Source: Parachryseolinea silvisoli (lineage in GTDB: Bacteria; Bacteroidota; Bacteroidia; Cytophagales; Cyclobacteriaceae). Taken from it: a DNA stretch of 64,000 bases. Positions within the stretch are counted from its first letter, which is position 1, and every line of letters begins with the position of its first letter. Below, piece by piece: positions 43,592 through 51,860 of the stretch. The translations under genes and the position numbers were made by a program. Where the stretch lies: the NCBI RefSeq assembly GCF_021190955.1, contig NZ_JAIOAO010000003.1:496001-560000 (forward strand), read 5' to 3'. The notes under the pieces are model-generated. The model ran no database searches and was not told the origin of the DNA. It saw only the letters and a program-made list of their open reading frames with translations.

Positions 43592-44599
43592 TTAATCAAA
43601 CCGTTCTTTTCGTATGTCCAGCCACCCGAGCGTGGCCCGGTGAAAGATGTCTTCTTTCACGTTTGTATCCAAATCCATTTTTTCAATAAAAGCGCCAATC
43701 TCCAGGTCGCCCAGCGGAAAAGGATAGTCCGATCCGAGGGTGATGCGCTGTGAGCCCTGCACTTTGAGCACGTATTCCAGCAGCAGCGGGTCGTGCGTAA
43801 CGCTGTCTACCCAGAAGCGGCCCAGGTAGTCGCGCGGAGGCACCGCGTTGTCAATCGCCACCAGGTCGGGTCGGCAATCAAACCCATGCTGAATGCGGCC
43901 GATCGAGGTCAGGAACGATCCGCCGGCGTGGGCGAAATTAACGCGCAGCTGCGGAAGTCTTTCAAATACCCCGCCAAAGATCAGCGAGCATGCGGCCCGT
44001 GACGTCTCCGCCGGCATGCCTACCAGCCACGGCAGCCAATAGCGCTGCATGCTCTTTTCCCCCATCATCTCCCACGGATGAATCAGCACGGCCAGGTTGA
44101 GTCGCTGGCAGGCCTCGAAGATCGGGAAGAAGCGCTCCTCGTTGAGGTTCAGGTCGTTGACGTTCGAGCCGATCTGGATGCCGCACAGCCCCAGCTGTCG
44201 GCAGCGTTCCAGCTCGCCGATGGCCAGCTCGGTATCCTGCATAGGGATGGTGCCCAGGCCCAGATAGTTTTTGGGATAGGCCTGTATTAATCCGGCAATA
44301 TGGTCGTTCAGGAACCGCGCGATGTCGAGGCCATCCTGTGGCCTGGCCCAATAGGCAAACATGACGGGTATGGTGCAGACCACTTGTACCTGGGTGCCGA
44401 ACCGGGCGTATTCTTCGATGCGCAGTTGTGGGTTCCAGCAGTTTTCGCCGATCTCGCGGAAGAACCGGTTGCCGCGCATCATGCGCGCAAAACCGGGGCG
44501 GTGATGCTCCAGGTGAATAAAATCACCGTAGCCGAACTTGTTTGTCCAGCGGGGCAGTGTCTCGGGCAGGATGTGCGTGTGCGAGTCAATTTTTAGCAT
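43592..44599 (-). CDS. 2-amino-3-carboxymuconate-6-semialdehyde decarboxylase-like amidohydrolase
   Basis: A 335-residue amidohydrolase-superfamily protein that matches ACMSD, an enzyme of the kynurenine/nitrobenzoate routes, along its whole length. Zinc ligands are H-x-H in DSHTHILPE near residues 6-10, HPWEMMG near 174, and HAGGS near 225; the catalytic Asp lies in GSDYPFPLG near 293. NCWNPQLRI and YWLPWLVGMPAET are family blocks. No other kynurenine gene is nearby, so whether the cell uses it for tryptophan breakdown is unclear. The exported TPR/zinc-finger gene follows with no gap. Confidence 0.92.
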   Translation of the reverse strand: MLKIDSHTHILPETLPRWTNKFGYGDFIHLEHHRPGFARMMRGNRFFREIGENCWNPQLRIEEYARFGTQVQVVCTIPVMFAYWARPQDGLDIARFLNDHIAGLIQAYPKNYLGLGTIPMQDTELAIGELERCRQLGLCGIQIGSNVNDLNLNEERFFPIFEACQRLNLAVLIHPWEMMGEKSMQRYWLPWLVGMPAETSRAACSLIFGGVFERLPQLRVNFAHAGGSFLTSIGRIQHGFDCRPDLVAIDNAVPPRDYLGRFWVDSVTHDPLLLEYVLKVQGSQRITLGSDYPFPLGDLEIGAFIEKMDLDTNVKEDIFHRATLGWLDIRKERFD

Positions 44600-44637
44600 A
44601 GCAGGGGCGGCCTTCCGGTAAAGATAAAGAACCGGCG

Positions 44638-45525
44638 CTAACTGCGCGGCTTCTTCCTGCGAGGCCCTGGCCAGGGATTTTTGCCGTTTTTTCGCTTGGG
44701 TGTGCCCTTGGTTTGTTTGCGGCCGTTGTCGGCGTGTTGCGAAAGGGAAAAATAACGGGAGACGCCAATACCGACCAGCGCATAGGTGTCGTGGCGTCGC
44801 CCGGGCAGGTCATAGAGGGCCTCGTAACGATCCAGCTTGTCCAGATACGCCGGCGAGCGCGGATCCAGGATGCCGTAGTGGACGCGAACGTCTGCCGAAA
44901 TGCGCCAGGCGTCGGATACATCCCAGTCTGCGCGAAAGCCGAGTAAGGCAAAGACCTGGTAGGAGCGGAAGTCGCGTTTTTGCAGCAGCGTGTAGTCGTC
45001 TACCGGGGGCGTGGCAACACCGTCATATTCAATCGAATAGTCGGAGGGGAGGAGGGGATATACTTGCGCGGGGAAGCGTAACCGCGTCGCATCGTGCTCG
45101 ATCTTTTCGCTGCCGTCCAGCAGGAAGGCCCAGCTGCCGCCGCCTACGAGACTTAACCGGAAAAAGTCGAGATCTATCAAATGCAGGCGTACGGCAAGCG
45201 GAATGTTGAGATACTGCTGGTGCACTTTGCGCTTGCCTACGTAGCCGCCGGAGGTATTCACCACCTGAAAGTTCTGCCCGATGTTGACCAGGCCGGGGTT
45301 GATGAAAAATCCAAAGCCTTCGTAGTCAAGGGAGTAGTTAATGGAAATGGGGGCGAAGCGCAAATTGTGCATCGCGCTGTAGCGGGCGTCGCGGTCCATG
45401 CCGGTGTCCCAGGAATGGGTGGCGGTAATGCCGGTGAACAGGCCCAGGGAAACGGTCTGATCCTGTGCGAAAAGTGCACTGACGGGGGAAGACAGGCAAA
45501 AAATAAAGAGGTAAAGTCGGGTCAT
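44638..45525 (-). CDS. Outer-membrane beta-barrel protein (PorT-like)
   Basis: A 295-residue protein with a signal peptide (1-21, ending LFAQ) and regularly alternating strands typical of small outer-membrane barrels of the PorT/OprF-like kind (GLFTGITATHS, INYSLDYEGFGFFINPGL, YALVGIGVSRYFSL). After the last strand it has an unusual tail of about 35 residues very rich in Lys, Arg, Asn and Pro (KGTPKRKNGKNPWPGP). The tail may face the periplasm or cell wall. It is adjacent to, but probably not co-transcribed with, the ACMSD gene. No ligand is predicted. Confidence 0.75.
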   Translation of the reverse strand: MTRLYLFIFCLSSPVSALFAQDQTVSLGLFTGITATHSWDTGMDRDARYSAMHNLRFAPISINYSLDYEGFGFFINPGLVNIGQNFQVVNTSGGYVGKRKVHQQYLNIPLAVRLHLIDLDFFRLSLVGGGSWAFLLDGSEKIEHDATRLRFPAQVYPLLPSDYSIEYDGVATPPVDDYTLLQKRDFRSYQVFALLGFRADWDVSDAWRISADVRVHYGILDPRSPAYLDKLDRYEALYDLPGRRHDTYALVGIGVSRYFSLSQHADNGRKQTKGTPKRKNGKNPWPGPRRKKPRS

Positions 45526-45759
45526 TGGCGCTGTCTTCGAGACGGTGCAATAGAGGTCGTAAAGTTATAAATTTATGGCTGAAGTGCCATACCCCCGGGC
45601 GACGTAGTAGGCAGGATGCTGTATCGGGCTCCATCCCGAGACCAGTGATAGATGTAATACTTTTAGTGATGGGTGTACGTATGTTCTGCGGGAGTATTGG
45701 CATCTTTAAATCGAGGTTCCAGGAGAGTTGCCACTTCACACCTGGAAATTCGTCATATC

Positions 45760-45978
45760 ATGAATACCGAAAAAATCGACGAAACCTGGCGTTTACAGAA
45801 AGCTAAAATGATGATACAGTTTAATTACCTGCACGATGACGATTTTCATTATGACTATGGTAAGAAGGACTGCATGATAACCACGCTGCGACAAAAGATC
45901 GGTAAATCGAGAGAGGATTTTGATGCTTACCTTTTAACGCTGATAACTCCCTCCCGGAATCTAAATCGTACAGAATAA
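45760..45978 (+). CDS. CsbD-like small stress protein
   Basis: A 72-residue protein without signal peptide. The pattern W-x-L-Q-K-A-K-M-M-I-Q-F, then D-D-D-F-x-Y-x-x-G-K-K-D and L-R-Q-K-I-G-K-S-R-E-D-F resembles Bacteroidota CsbD-like general stress proteins (W-x2-L-K-x-K-L-K-x-K-F, then G-K-x-(D/E) and L-Q-x-K-L-G-K). The match is moderate and the sequence is diverged. The open frame continues upstream to 45673, but ATG 45760 gives the family's usual start. Role unknown. Confidence 0.55.
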   Translation: MNTEKIDETWRLQKAKMMIQFNYLHDDDFHYDYGKKDCMITTLRQKIGKSREDFDAYLLTLITPSRNLNRTE

Positions 45979-46294
45979 GACCTTTGTGCGTAAGCATCTA
46001 AATTAACGACCGTCTTTAAGCAAACGAACTTGAAATTCATTCGCTTCGTTTTCTGTCGATATATTTCGGCATCTATACAAAGAGCATTACGCTAGTCATC
46101 AGTTGTTATTCAGAGGTATTCATGAGTATTCTCCCACTTATCCCTGCATCTTTCTGAAAGTCTACGGATTTCAAGGCAACTGTTAAATTTCTACCCACGT
46201 TTTTAAGCCTCTTTCTCCGGGCCTCCTTCCAAATTGAATCGATTGTTGCAGCAACCTGGCAGTCGCCGCCATCGTGGGATTTTAATGCGTATAA
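45979..46294. other. Intergenic region with a gene fragment
   Basis: Contains the 56-base duplicate described in the next entry. The remainder has no recognisable gene, RNA or strong hairpin. Confidence 0.5.
46011..46066 (-). pseudogene. Fragment of a second copy of the gene at 50943
   Basis: These 56 bases match 51785-51840 at 54 positions. On the minus strand they encode NISTENEANEFQVRLLKDG, almost the same as residues 8-26 of the protein at 50943-51860. The match stops abruptly on both sides. It shows that this gene, or its start, was once also present 5.7 kb away, at the left side of the accessory region. Confidence 0.75.
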
Positions 46295-46621
46295 TCAGCC
46301 AACATATTCAAGCCCCCACTTATACAATTCATTAATACTTGGCTCTAACTTTTCCCCTTTTGTAGTAAGCGTATATTCTACCGTAGGCGGCACGGTTGCA
46401 AAAATTTTTCTACTGACAATTCCATTGGCTTCCATGTTTTTTAATTCTTTGACCAACATTCGGGTATTGATGTTAGGGATAAGTCGCTCTAATTCGCTGA
46501 AACGCTTTTTGCCGTTAAATAGAGCATAGATAATTGACATGGACCATTTGCCACCGATCACACCCAGAATTTCCTGGAGCGCGCATTTTTCTTCACATTT
46601 TTTTATGCCGTTATCCTTCAT
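46295..46621 (-). CDS. HxlR-family transcriptional regulator
   Basis: A 108-residue winged-helix regulator. The blocks CALQEILGVIGGKWSMSI, KRFSELERLIPNINTRML and EYTLTTKGEKL are characteristic of the HxlR/YodB family, whose members sense electrophiles or oxidants through an N-terminal Cys; Cys residues at about 9 and 13 could do so here. It is divergent from an SDR gene with 109 bases between the ATG codons and a long inverted repeat in the gap, so it most probably represses both itself and the SDR. Confidence 0.93.
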   Translation of the reverse strand: MKDNGIKKCEEKCALQEILGVIGGKWSMSIIYALFNGKKRFSELERLIPNINTRMLVKELKNMEANGIVSRKIFATVPPTVEYTLTTKGEKLEPSINELYKWGLEYVG

Positions 46622-46636
46622 ATATGGTTCATTTTG

Positions 46637-46700
46637 CCAATACTTTACTTTGTGTTACTACTTTACATTGGTGTAACCACTTTCAAAAGTAAAGTATTGG
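46637..46700. promoter_or_regulatory. Inverted-repeat operator between HxlR and SDR genes
   Basis: CCAATACTTTACTTT at 46637-46651 is repeated exactly as its reverse complement at 46686-46700. Between them GTTAC...GTAAC forms a second, inner dyad. The symmetrical layout in the gap between a regulator and its divergent target strongly suggests operator sites for the HxlR protein. Confidence 0.7.
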
Positions 46701-46730
46701 GTTTTGCTTTGCAACTCAAATAGAAACACC

Positions 46731-47498
46731 ATGAAAAATTCATTGAAGGGACAAGTTGCCTTGGTAACAGGAGGAACGAAAGGAATTGGCAAAGCGATTG
46801 CCGATAAATTGGGTAGTGCAGGTGCTCAGGTTGTAGTAACGGCTCGGACTGCGCCAAAAGAAGGCAAATATCATTTCATTGCAGCGGACCTTTTCCAACC
46901 GGAAAGTGCAGATGCGATTGCTAAAGAGATTTTAGAGAAGTACGGTAGTGTAGATATTATCGTCAATAATGCAGGTGCTAATTTAAGTCCTGGCGGTGGT
47001 TTCAATACACTTGCCGACGAGCATTGGTTTAATGATTGGCAATTGAATTTCATGTCGGTCGTGCGCATCAATAAAGCCTTATTGCCTGCCATGATCAAGC
47101 AAAAAAGCGGTGTGATCATTAACATTTCAACAGGGGCCGCCAAACAACCTATCTGGCAAATGACCATGTCTTATTCTTCTGCCAAAGCAGCATTGAATGC
47201 ATACAGCAAGGCGTTGGCGAATGAGCTGGGGCCGGTAGGAATACGCGTAAATGTGGTTTCACCAGGTGTCGTTAAAACACCGTTAATGCTTGAGTTTATT
47301 GAGAACTTGGCGAAGTCGTCAGCCAGTACTGCAGAGGAAGCTTTCAACGCTGTGATGGATAAGGTGGGTGTGCCCATGGGCAGAATGGCTGAGCCCGAAG
47401 AAATTGCCAACCTGGTAGCATTTCTTGTTTCTACGGAAGCAAAATATATTACAGGCATTAATTACTCGGTCGACGGTGGTGCGAGCCCTACGGTCTGA
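46731..47498 (+). CDS. SDR-family oxidoreductase, HxlR target
   Basis: A 255-residue classical SDR, NAD(P)-dependent and cytoplasmic. TGGTKGIG is near residues 13-20, NNAG near 80-83, the Ser in INIST near 135, and Y-x3-K in YSSAK near 148-152; ITGINYSVDGG ends it. An upstream TTG at 46704 is in frame, but ATG 46731 fits the family. Divergence from an HxlR regulator suggests induction by a reactive carbonyl or quinone (inference). It is less GC-rich than the SDR genes at 5 and 11 kb. Confidence 0.9.
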   Translation: MKNSLKGQVALVTGGTKGIGKAIADKLGSAGAQVVVTARTAPKEGKYHFIAADLFQPESADAIAKEILEKYGSVDIIVNNAGANLSPGGGFNTLADEHWFNDWQLNFMSVVRINKALLPAMIKQKSGVIINISTGAAKQPIWQMTMSYSSAKAALNAYSKALANELGPVGIRVNVVSPGVVKTPLMLEFIENLAKSSASTAEEAFNAVMDKVGVPMGRMAEPEEIANLVAFLVSTEAKYITGINYSVDGGASPTV

Positions 47499-47529
47499 AA
47501 AACAATGAACACGTTTGCCTATAGTGTAT

Positions 47530-47624
47530 ATCCGACCCTCCTCCGGCCGGTCACAAAAAAGCCTTCTGATTTTCGTAATTGGAAGGCTTTTTTTAAGTAG
47601 ATCGGAGGGTGCTGCAGGCGTGCT
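47530..47624. repeat. tRNA-end/terminator module A
   Basis: First of four related modules. It has a degenerate tRNA 3' end (CCTCCTCCGGCCGGTCAC), then AAAAAAGCCTTC...GAAGGCTTTTTT, a strong terminator hairpin, then AGTAGATCGGAGGGTGCTGC, which matches the right flank of modules B and C. It ends the SDR gene's transcript. Confidence 0.7.
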
Positions 47625-47655
47625 CCAATCTGCAAATGCATACATTCGTAGACCT

Positions 47656-48357
47656 TTACTTTTTTTGTTGACTGAAAATATCAACGTAATCAGCAAGCTC
47701 AATCAGCGGTTTCAGTTCCGCTAGCTCACGTTGATCTGTAGGCATTGACTGAAAGTCATAGGCCCTGACTTTCATTACGCAATCATATTCCCCGAGTAAG
47801 TTATCAAGTAGCAGTAAGCAACCATAAGCAACATTACTTTTATTCTCTTCAGTTACATGATCAGCATAAACAATGACGTCAAGCGTGTTGCCTGAGACAA
47901 TTGGATAGAATTTCATTTTACTTGGATCAAGAGTGTGGTCTTGCGATTTTAAGATCATACCCCTTACTTTTTCAATTGGCATGCGTTGACGGAACGCTAA
48001 AATTTTCCAACCATCTAATTTAGGCGCGTTATCGACTATTTTTTGTACTGTCGAAAAAAGATTGGCGTCTCCGTCAGCAGAAATTGTCATATTGATAATG
48101 CCATTCTGTGGCGGCTCCAACTCAACAGCAAGCCCCCCAGCAATTTTCCTGATTTTTGTCAATAGCTCGGTTAGGCATTTATCAGGGTCGTCTTGGAAAT
48201 TGCGATATTTATTTTCGTTGTCAGCAAACCACTTCCAAAATATTTCAATTGAGTCTCCCTTTTTAAATAGTCCAAGCATATCCTTTTGTTTTTCAGCTTT
48301 TAATGTACAGTCAATTTGTACAAGAGATACAAGCAAAATCAGGATTGGCACTTTCAT
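47656..48357 (-). CDS. Hypothetical exported protein in the cassette region
   Basis: A 233-residue protein with an N-terminal hydrophobic segment (about 3-16) and a Cys at 17 that could be a lipid site, though the lipobox is poor. The rest (FWKWFADNENKYRNF, ISADGDANLF, WKILAFRQRMP, LGEYD) looks like a family of uncharacterised proteins often found as single cassettes in Bacteroidota; I cannot give a function. A short hairpin, TACCAG-ATGG-CTGGTA at 48389-48404, lies just upstream of its start. The gene is clearly AT-richer than the flanking chromosome, which suggests transfer. Confidence 0.65.
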   Translation of the reverse strand: MKVPILILLVSLVQIDCTLKAEKQKDMLGLFKKGDSIEIFWKWFADNENKYRNFQDDPDKCLTELLTKIRKIAGGLAVELEPPQNGIINMTISADGDANLFSTVQKIVDNAPKLDGWKILAFRQRMPIEKVRGMILKSQDHTLDPSKMKFYPIVSGNTLDVIVYADHVTEENKSNVAYGCLLLLDNLLGEYDCVMKVRAYDFQSMPTDQRELAELKPLIELADYVDIFSQQKK

Positions 48358-48388
48358 TTTTATTGTCGATTTATGTTTATAGCCCCCG

Positions 48389-48404
48389 TACCAGATGGCT
48401 GGTA
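48389..48404. repeat. Cassette-boundary inverted repeat
   Basis: TACCAG and CTGGTA around four bases, followed by ACGTTTGG. It is one of several short inverted repeats ending in a TAACG or GTTA core that sit next to cassette genes; see the finding on cassette boundaries. Confidence 0.35.
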
Positions 48405-48554
48405 ACGTTTGGTGTACAGGACTTAGCTTTTCATTTTTAGCACCTTCCTTTTTTTGTACTCTGAGAAATACGCATTATTGTGGTTCACTGGCTTCGTAAT
48501 TACCACTACCAAGTACGGTGTATAAAAGAGCATTCGGTTTGTCGTTTACATGTT

Positions 48555-49259
48555 TTACAGGCTGTTAAAGACTCCCTGGTACATTACCGGATAGGTAACT
48601 TCATACAGCCAATCATCTTCCGAAGTCATGATTCGTTTCGCAATGAGCACGTGATCCTGCAACTGCTCTTCCCTTAAAATTGTCAGTGCTTTTGCCTGTG
48701 CGGCGTCCCAGTTATTTACAGAAAAAAGCATATTGGCACCAGCACCCATATCTCCAGCCATCCACTCACCGAGGTATTCAGCCTGTAGCGATGCGTCAAT
48801 TTTATCCTCCAAGCTCTGCCGTAGATTCAGGAAACCCAATGATTGCAGGTCATTCATAGCCGAATCAGGTACGACTTGAATAAACAGAATCGCTGGCGCC
48901 TCTACAAGGCGCGGTGCAAATCCCCTGATTTGATAAGCATCCGACAACGAGTCAAGTATCATTTTGTCGTACTTCAATTCGGTAGTGTTGTCCAGATGCT
49001 GGTATTCCAGGGCGTATTGGCCTCTGAATAACTGGCCATGTTGAATAAGAAGTTTCGACGAGTCTCTCAATACCCTTGTGAATTCGACGGTATCTCCGTT
49101 CATCTTATAAGACGAAGAAAGAATTGTTGTACCGTTATTGTCATGGAAGTTGGCTAATCGTTTCTCTTTCGGCGAGTAAGAACAGCTGAATAAGAAGAAA
49201 ACCAAGCAACTACCGATCCAGGGACGGGACAAATCCACGAAGGCGTATGCAGCCGACAT
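48555..49259 (-). CDS. Hypothetical lipoprotein in the cassette region
   Basis: A 234-residue putative lipoprotein. From ATG 49259 the signal peptide runs to a lipobox FLFSC near residue 26. The frame is open further upstream to 49373, but that extension would bury the signal peptide. The mature protein has a mixed alpha/beta pattern with no motif I recognise (GEWMAGDMGAGANML and EDDWLYEVTYP are the most distinctive parts). It shares a strand with the neighbouring hypothetical at 47656, with 197 bases between, so each probably has its own signals. Confidence 0.6.
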   Translation of the reverse strand: MSAAYAFVDLSRPWIGSCLVFFLFSCSYSPKEKRLANFHDNNGTTILSSSYKMNGDTVEFTRVLRDSSKLLIQHGQLFRGQYALEYQHLDNTTELKYDKMILDSLSDAYQIRGFAPRLVEAPAILFIQVVPDSAMNDLQSLGFLNLRQSLEDKIDASLQAEYLGEWMAGDMGAGANMLFSVNNWDAAQAKALTILREEQLQDHVLIAKRIMTSEDDWLYEVTYPVMYQGVFNSL

Positions 49260-49663
49260 AAGTTTCTGTTTTTGTGCCCTAAATATAATCTGCCGCGACA
49301 GTATAACGTGCACCCAATATTCAGTATCACTAACTAAACAGAAATTATCGAACACAAAAAAGCCTGAGATCAATTAAGATTCCAGGCCTTTTGTTCTAAG
49401 TAGACCGGTGGATGCTGCATTCGTGCTTGCTGAGGCAAGATTTCTTAAAGATTGCTGAATTGAAAAAGTGACGATCTGTCATTCCGTCACAATCGAGGTT
49501 ATCTCTTTAAAACACGGCTTGAAGAAGGGAAAAATCTTCTATTTTTACCTAGTGTAACGTAATCGTTGTGCGCAATTTCTTTTGGGTTAATTTCGATAAA
49601 AATCGCGAATTGCGAAGGAAGAAATGTATGGAAATGAAATATTCGTGAATATATCTTTCAAAT
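49260..49663. other. Spacer between cassettes
   Basis: Holds module B (next entry). The rest is AT-rich with no gene; a string of direct AAT/GAAA repeats near 49600-49650 has no clear meaning. Confidence 0.4.
49348..49436. repeat. tRNA-end/terminator module B
   Basis: Begins TCGAACACAAAAAAGCCTG, matching the tail of module C; its hairpin loop differs (GCCTG...CAGGC). The right flank GTAGACCGGTGGATGCTGCA and on to TGAG is almost the same as in module C. Confidence 0.65.
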
Positions 49664-50053
49664 ATGAAATGTAGGAATGCAAAAGTTATCTTCGATCCCT
49701 TTGAATTTCTTCCTGGATATGGCGAAAATCGAATTTCGGTATCTTTTGACAAGGGCGACCTAATTGTCACTGTTTTTTATGATTCAGATGATAGCGAATC
49801 CCAAATTTCTCTTGTTTTCAAACACAGTTGCTTTCAAAGAATCACTAGTATGCCGGGAGCATCGGATACTGTAATTGAATATGAGGGATATGAGGCTATT
49901 TCGTCTCTTGTCGAGTTTCAATATTCAGATTTCAAAGATAGATGGGAGAAGCATTTCAATAACCTGTTTAAGCTTCGGCATTTTAAGATAATTTTCCTTA
50001 GTGATAATTCGGCTATCGAAGTTATTTGTGAGGATTTTATCTTGGATTCCTGA
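49664..50053 (+). CDS. Hypothetical small protein in the cassette region
   Basis: A 129-residue acidic protein without signal peptide, AT-rich. It has alternating beta strands and a helix (YSDFKDRWEKHFNNLFKL). The size, charge and setting resemble immunity proteins of polymorphic toxin systems, but I do not recognise a family and no toxin gene is directly attached. The next gene begins 53 bases downstream on the same strand. Confidence 0.6.
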   Translation: MKCRNAKVIFDPFEFLPGYGENRISVSFDKGDLIVTVFYDSDDSESQISLVFKHSCFQRITSMPGASDTVIEYEGYEAISSLVEFQYSDFKDRWEKHFNNLFKLRHFKIIFLSDNSAIEVICEDFILDS

Positions 50054-50106
50054 AGCGTTAGCGGTAATTTTTCGGACGAGTAAGGTGATACTGAAACCTA
50101 TGGCTA

Positions 50107-50715
50107 ATGGACAATAAAAAGATTGAGGAGATTTTCAACCAGACATTTCCAGGACTCGCATTGTTATACAGGGACGTTGAGTTATCGAACGATTTAATTT
50201 CTAAATATAAAGTTGGGCAAATTATCCACGAAAGGGGCTTCACAGATGCATCAAGATTTGGAGGTGGACCGACCGCGAGACTTAGATATTTAATTGCTTC
50301 GGCTTATGGACGAGACTTGTCTATGTTTGATCCAAATGCAGCAAAGTTCGGAATGATAATCATTTCTTCGGGAGCGTATTTTAAAGTGCTTGACGTTTAT
50401 GAGAAGGATGGAAAAACGCAGATACTATTACTCAATATTCCAGAGACAGGGATAGAATTATTTTCGTCCACAACGACAAACGTAGAGCAACAAGTGATAG
50501 AAAAAGGACGACGGAGTTTTGACGAGGAAATTAATGCAGAACCTATAATGACGCTATCGACTGACGAATGGAAAGAAAGAACTCAATTTCCGATTGGAAT
50601 GGATGACAAAGGAATTTTTTTTGATCTTCCAACGACCAACATGGAACAGAGTAAGCATCACCAGCCGACAAATGAAAAACCTAAATCCTTTTGGACGAAA
50701 TTGTTTGGAGAATAA
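50107..50715 (+). CDS. Hypothetical protein in the cassette region
   Basis: A 202-residue protein without signal peptide, AT-rich, unknown family. The first half has FGGGPTARLRYLIAS, a possible nucleotide- or phosphate-binding turn, and FGMIIISSGAYFKVLDVYEK; the C-terminal 30 residues are polar and Lys/Pro-rich. It ends six bases before a 7-base inverted repeat (ACCGCCA...TGGCGGT, 50721-50750) that leads directly into module C. Probably the second gene of a two-gene cassette with the one at 49664. Confidence 0.6.
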   Translation: MDNKKIEEIFNQTFPGLALLYRDVELSNDLISKYKVGQIIHERGFTDASRFGGGPTARLRYLIASAYGRDLSMFDPNAAKFGMIIISSGAYFKVLDVYEKDGKTQILLLNIPETGIELFSSTTTNVEQQVIEKGRRSFDEEINAEPIMTLSTDEWKERTQFPIGMDDKGIFFDLPTTNMEQSKHHQPTNEKPKSFWTKLFGE

Positions 50716-50720
50716 AACCT

Positions 50721-50750
50721 ACCGCCAACAAATACATGATCAATGGCGGT
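50721..50750. repeat. Inverted repeat at a cassette end
   Basis: ACCGCCA (50721-50727) and TGGCGGT (50744-50750). The right arm runs into the GGTTCGATTC of the tRNA-like end in module C, so the boundary of the cassette and the tRNA piece coincide. Confidence 0.45.
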
Positions 50751-50851
50751 TCGATTCGCCTCCGGTCGAACATAAAAAAGCCTTCTAATTTTCACACTTA
50801 GAAGGCTTTTTTAGTAGTAGACCGGTGGGTGCTGCATTCGTGCTTGCTGAG
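50748..50851. repeat. tRNA-end/terminator module C
   Basis: Contains GGTTCGATTCGCCTCCGGTC (T-loop to 3' end of a tRNA, degenerate), then AAAAAAGCCTTCTAA...TTAGAAGGCTTTTTT, a strong terminator, then AGTAGACCGGTGGGTGCTGC and on to TGAG. The tRNA part begins exactly at the T-loop, where tRNA-targeting integrases recombine. Confidence 0.75.
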
Positions 50852-50942
50852 CCCTGATCTTCAAATTATTCAGAGACTGACTGGGTTGATAAAAGTAGGA
50901 AATCCAGCCATATTGCCAAAACCGATGTTAGCCGCTGGCATT

Positions 50943-51860
50943 CTATCTTTCTGCATTTCTTTTGGCTATGTATTTGTCATATGCTTCTTGTCCGTCAAAG
51001 CAATTCATCCCACGTTTAGTTACAAATTTTTCTTCAAGCCATTTTTTAAGTTTAGTTGTTATTATTTCGAATTGCTCAGACTTGTCCTTCACGTTTCCTT
51101 TATCAAGATATTGATTACAAAATTTAATGTAATAAAGAAGACCATAACCCAAAATTACAAAAGGAGCTGTCAGTTCTATTATTTCGTCCCTTCTCCAAAT
51201 TCCCTCTTTTAAATATACTCCATTGCTATCCGTAAATTCTATATAATTTGACGTTTCAAGTTCATTGGCAGAAAAAAAGAAATTTAAGTATCTATGATTA
51301 ACTGTTATAATTTGCATTGCTTTATCAAAAGAAACCCTTTCAAATCTCCTCTTATGTTCAGGGTGTTGTGAAAACCAACAGTAAACATTTAGCTTTAAAT
51401 CATGGAAAATGAATTTCAAAAAGTCTTTCAAGTTGTCACCTGACCAATAACTTGTCAATTCTTGGAACTTATATTTAATGTTCGGCTTCTCGCAAAAAGT
51501 GATTGGATTTTCAATTAGTTCTTTTGTTGGCGAATAATCTATGTCAATTGAAATTGGTTTTGAAACCTTATTACAAACTGTGCAAGTTGTTAATATTTTC
51601 ACTTCCCTGATGTCGTCCGTTCCTTGTCTTGGTATGTAATTAAATGTCACATAAAACCATTCATTTTTGCAACTACATTTTTTCTTTTTCGGATACTCGT
51701 TTTGTATCAGGTCATACCAATAATCTATACTATCAAGAACAAGATAGTTTTCATCGTTTTTAGTTGTCAAAAGTCCAACTCCATCGTCTTTAAGCAAACG
51801 AACTTGAAATTCATTTGCTCCGTTTTCTGTCGATATATTTTTAGTTACTTCTTGCTTCAT
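50943..51860 (-). CDS. Hypothetical protein with zinc-ribbon-like cysteines
   Basis: A 305-residue AT-rich protein of unknown family. C-S-C near residues 62-64 and C-T-V-C near 92-95 form a possible zinc site; the rest is helical and rich in aromatic residues (WYDLIQNEY, YCWFSQHPEHKRRF). There is no signal peptide. Part of its start is duplicated at 46011-46066. The 3' flank carries overlapping short inverted repeats (CCAGC...GCTGG, TGCCA...TGGCA at 50904-50940) and the 5' flank has TGCCT...AGGCA at 51875-51903. Confidence 0.6.
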   Translation of the reverse strand: MKQEVTKNISTENGANEFQVRLLKDDGVGLLTTKNDENYLVLDSIDYWYDLIQNEYPKKKKCSCKNEWFYVTFNYIPRQGTDDIREVKILTTCTVCNKVSKPISIDIDYSPTKELIENPITFCEKPNIKYKFQELTSYWSGDNLKDFLKFIFHDLKLNVYCWFSQHPEHKRRFERVSFDKAMQIITVNHRYLNFFFSANELETSNYIEFTDSNGVYLKEGIWRRDEIIELTAPFVILGYGLLYYIKFCNQYLDKGNVKDKSEQFEIITTKLKKWLEEKFVTKRGMNCFDGQEAYDKYIAKRNAER

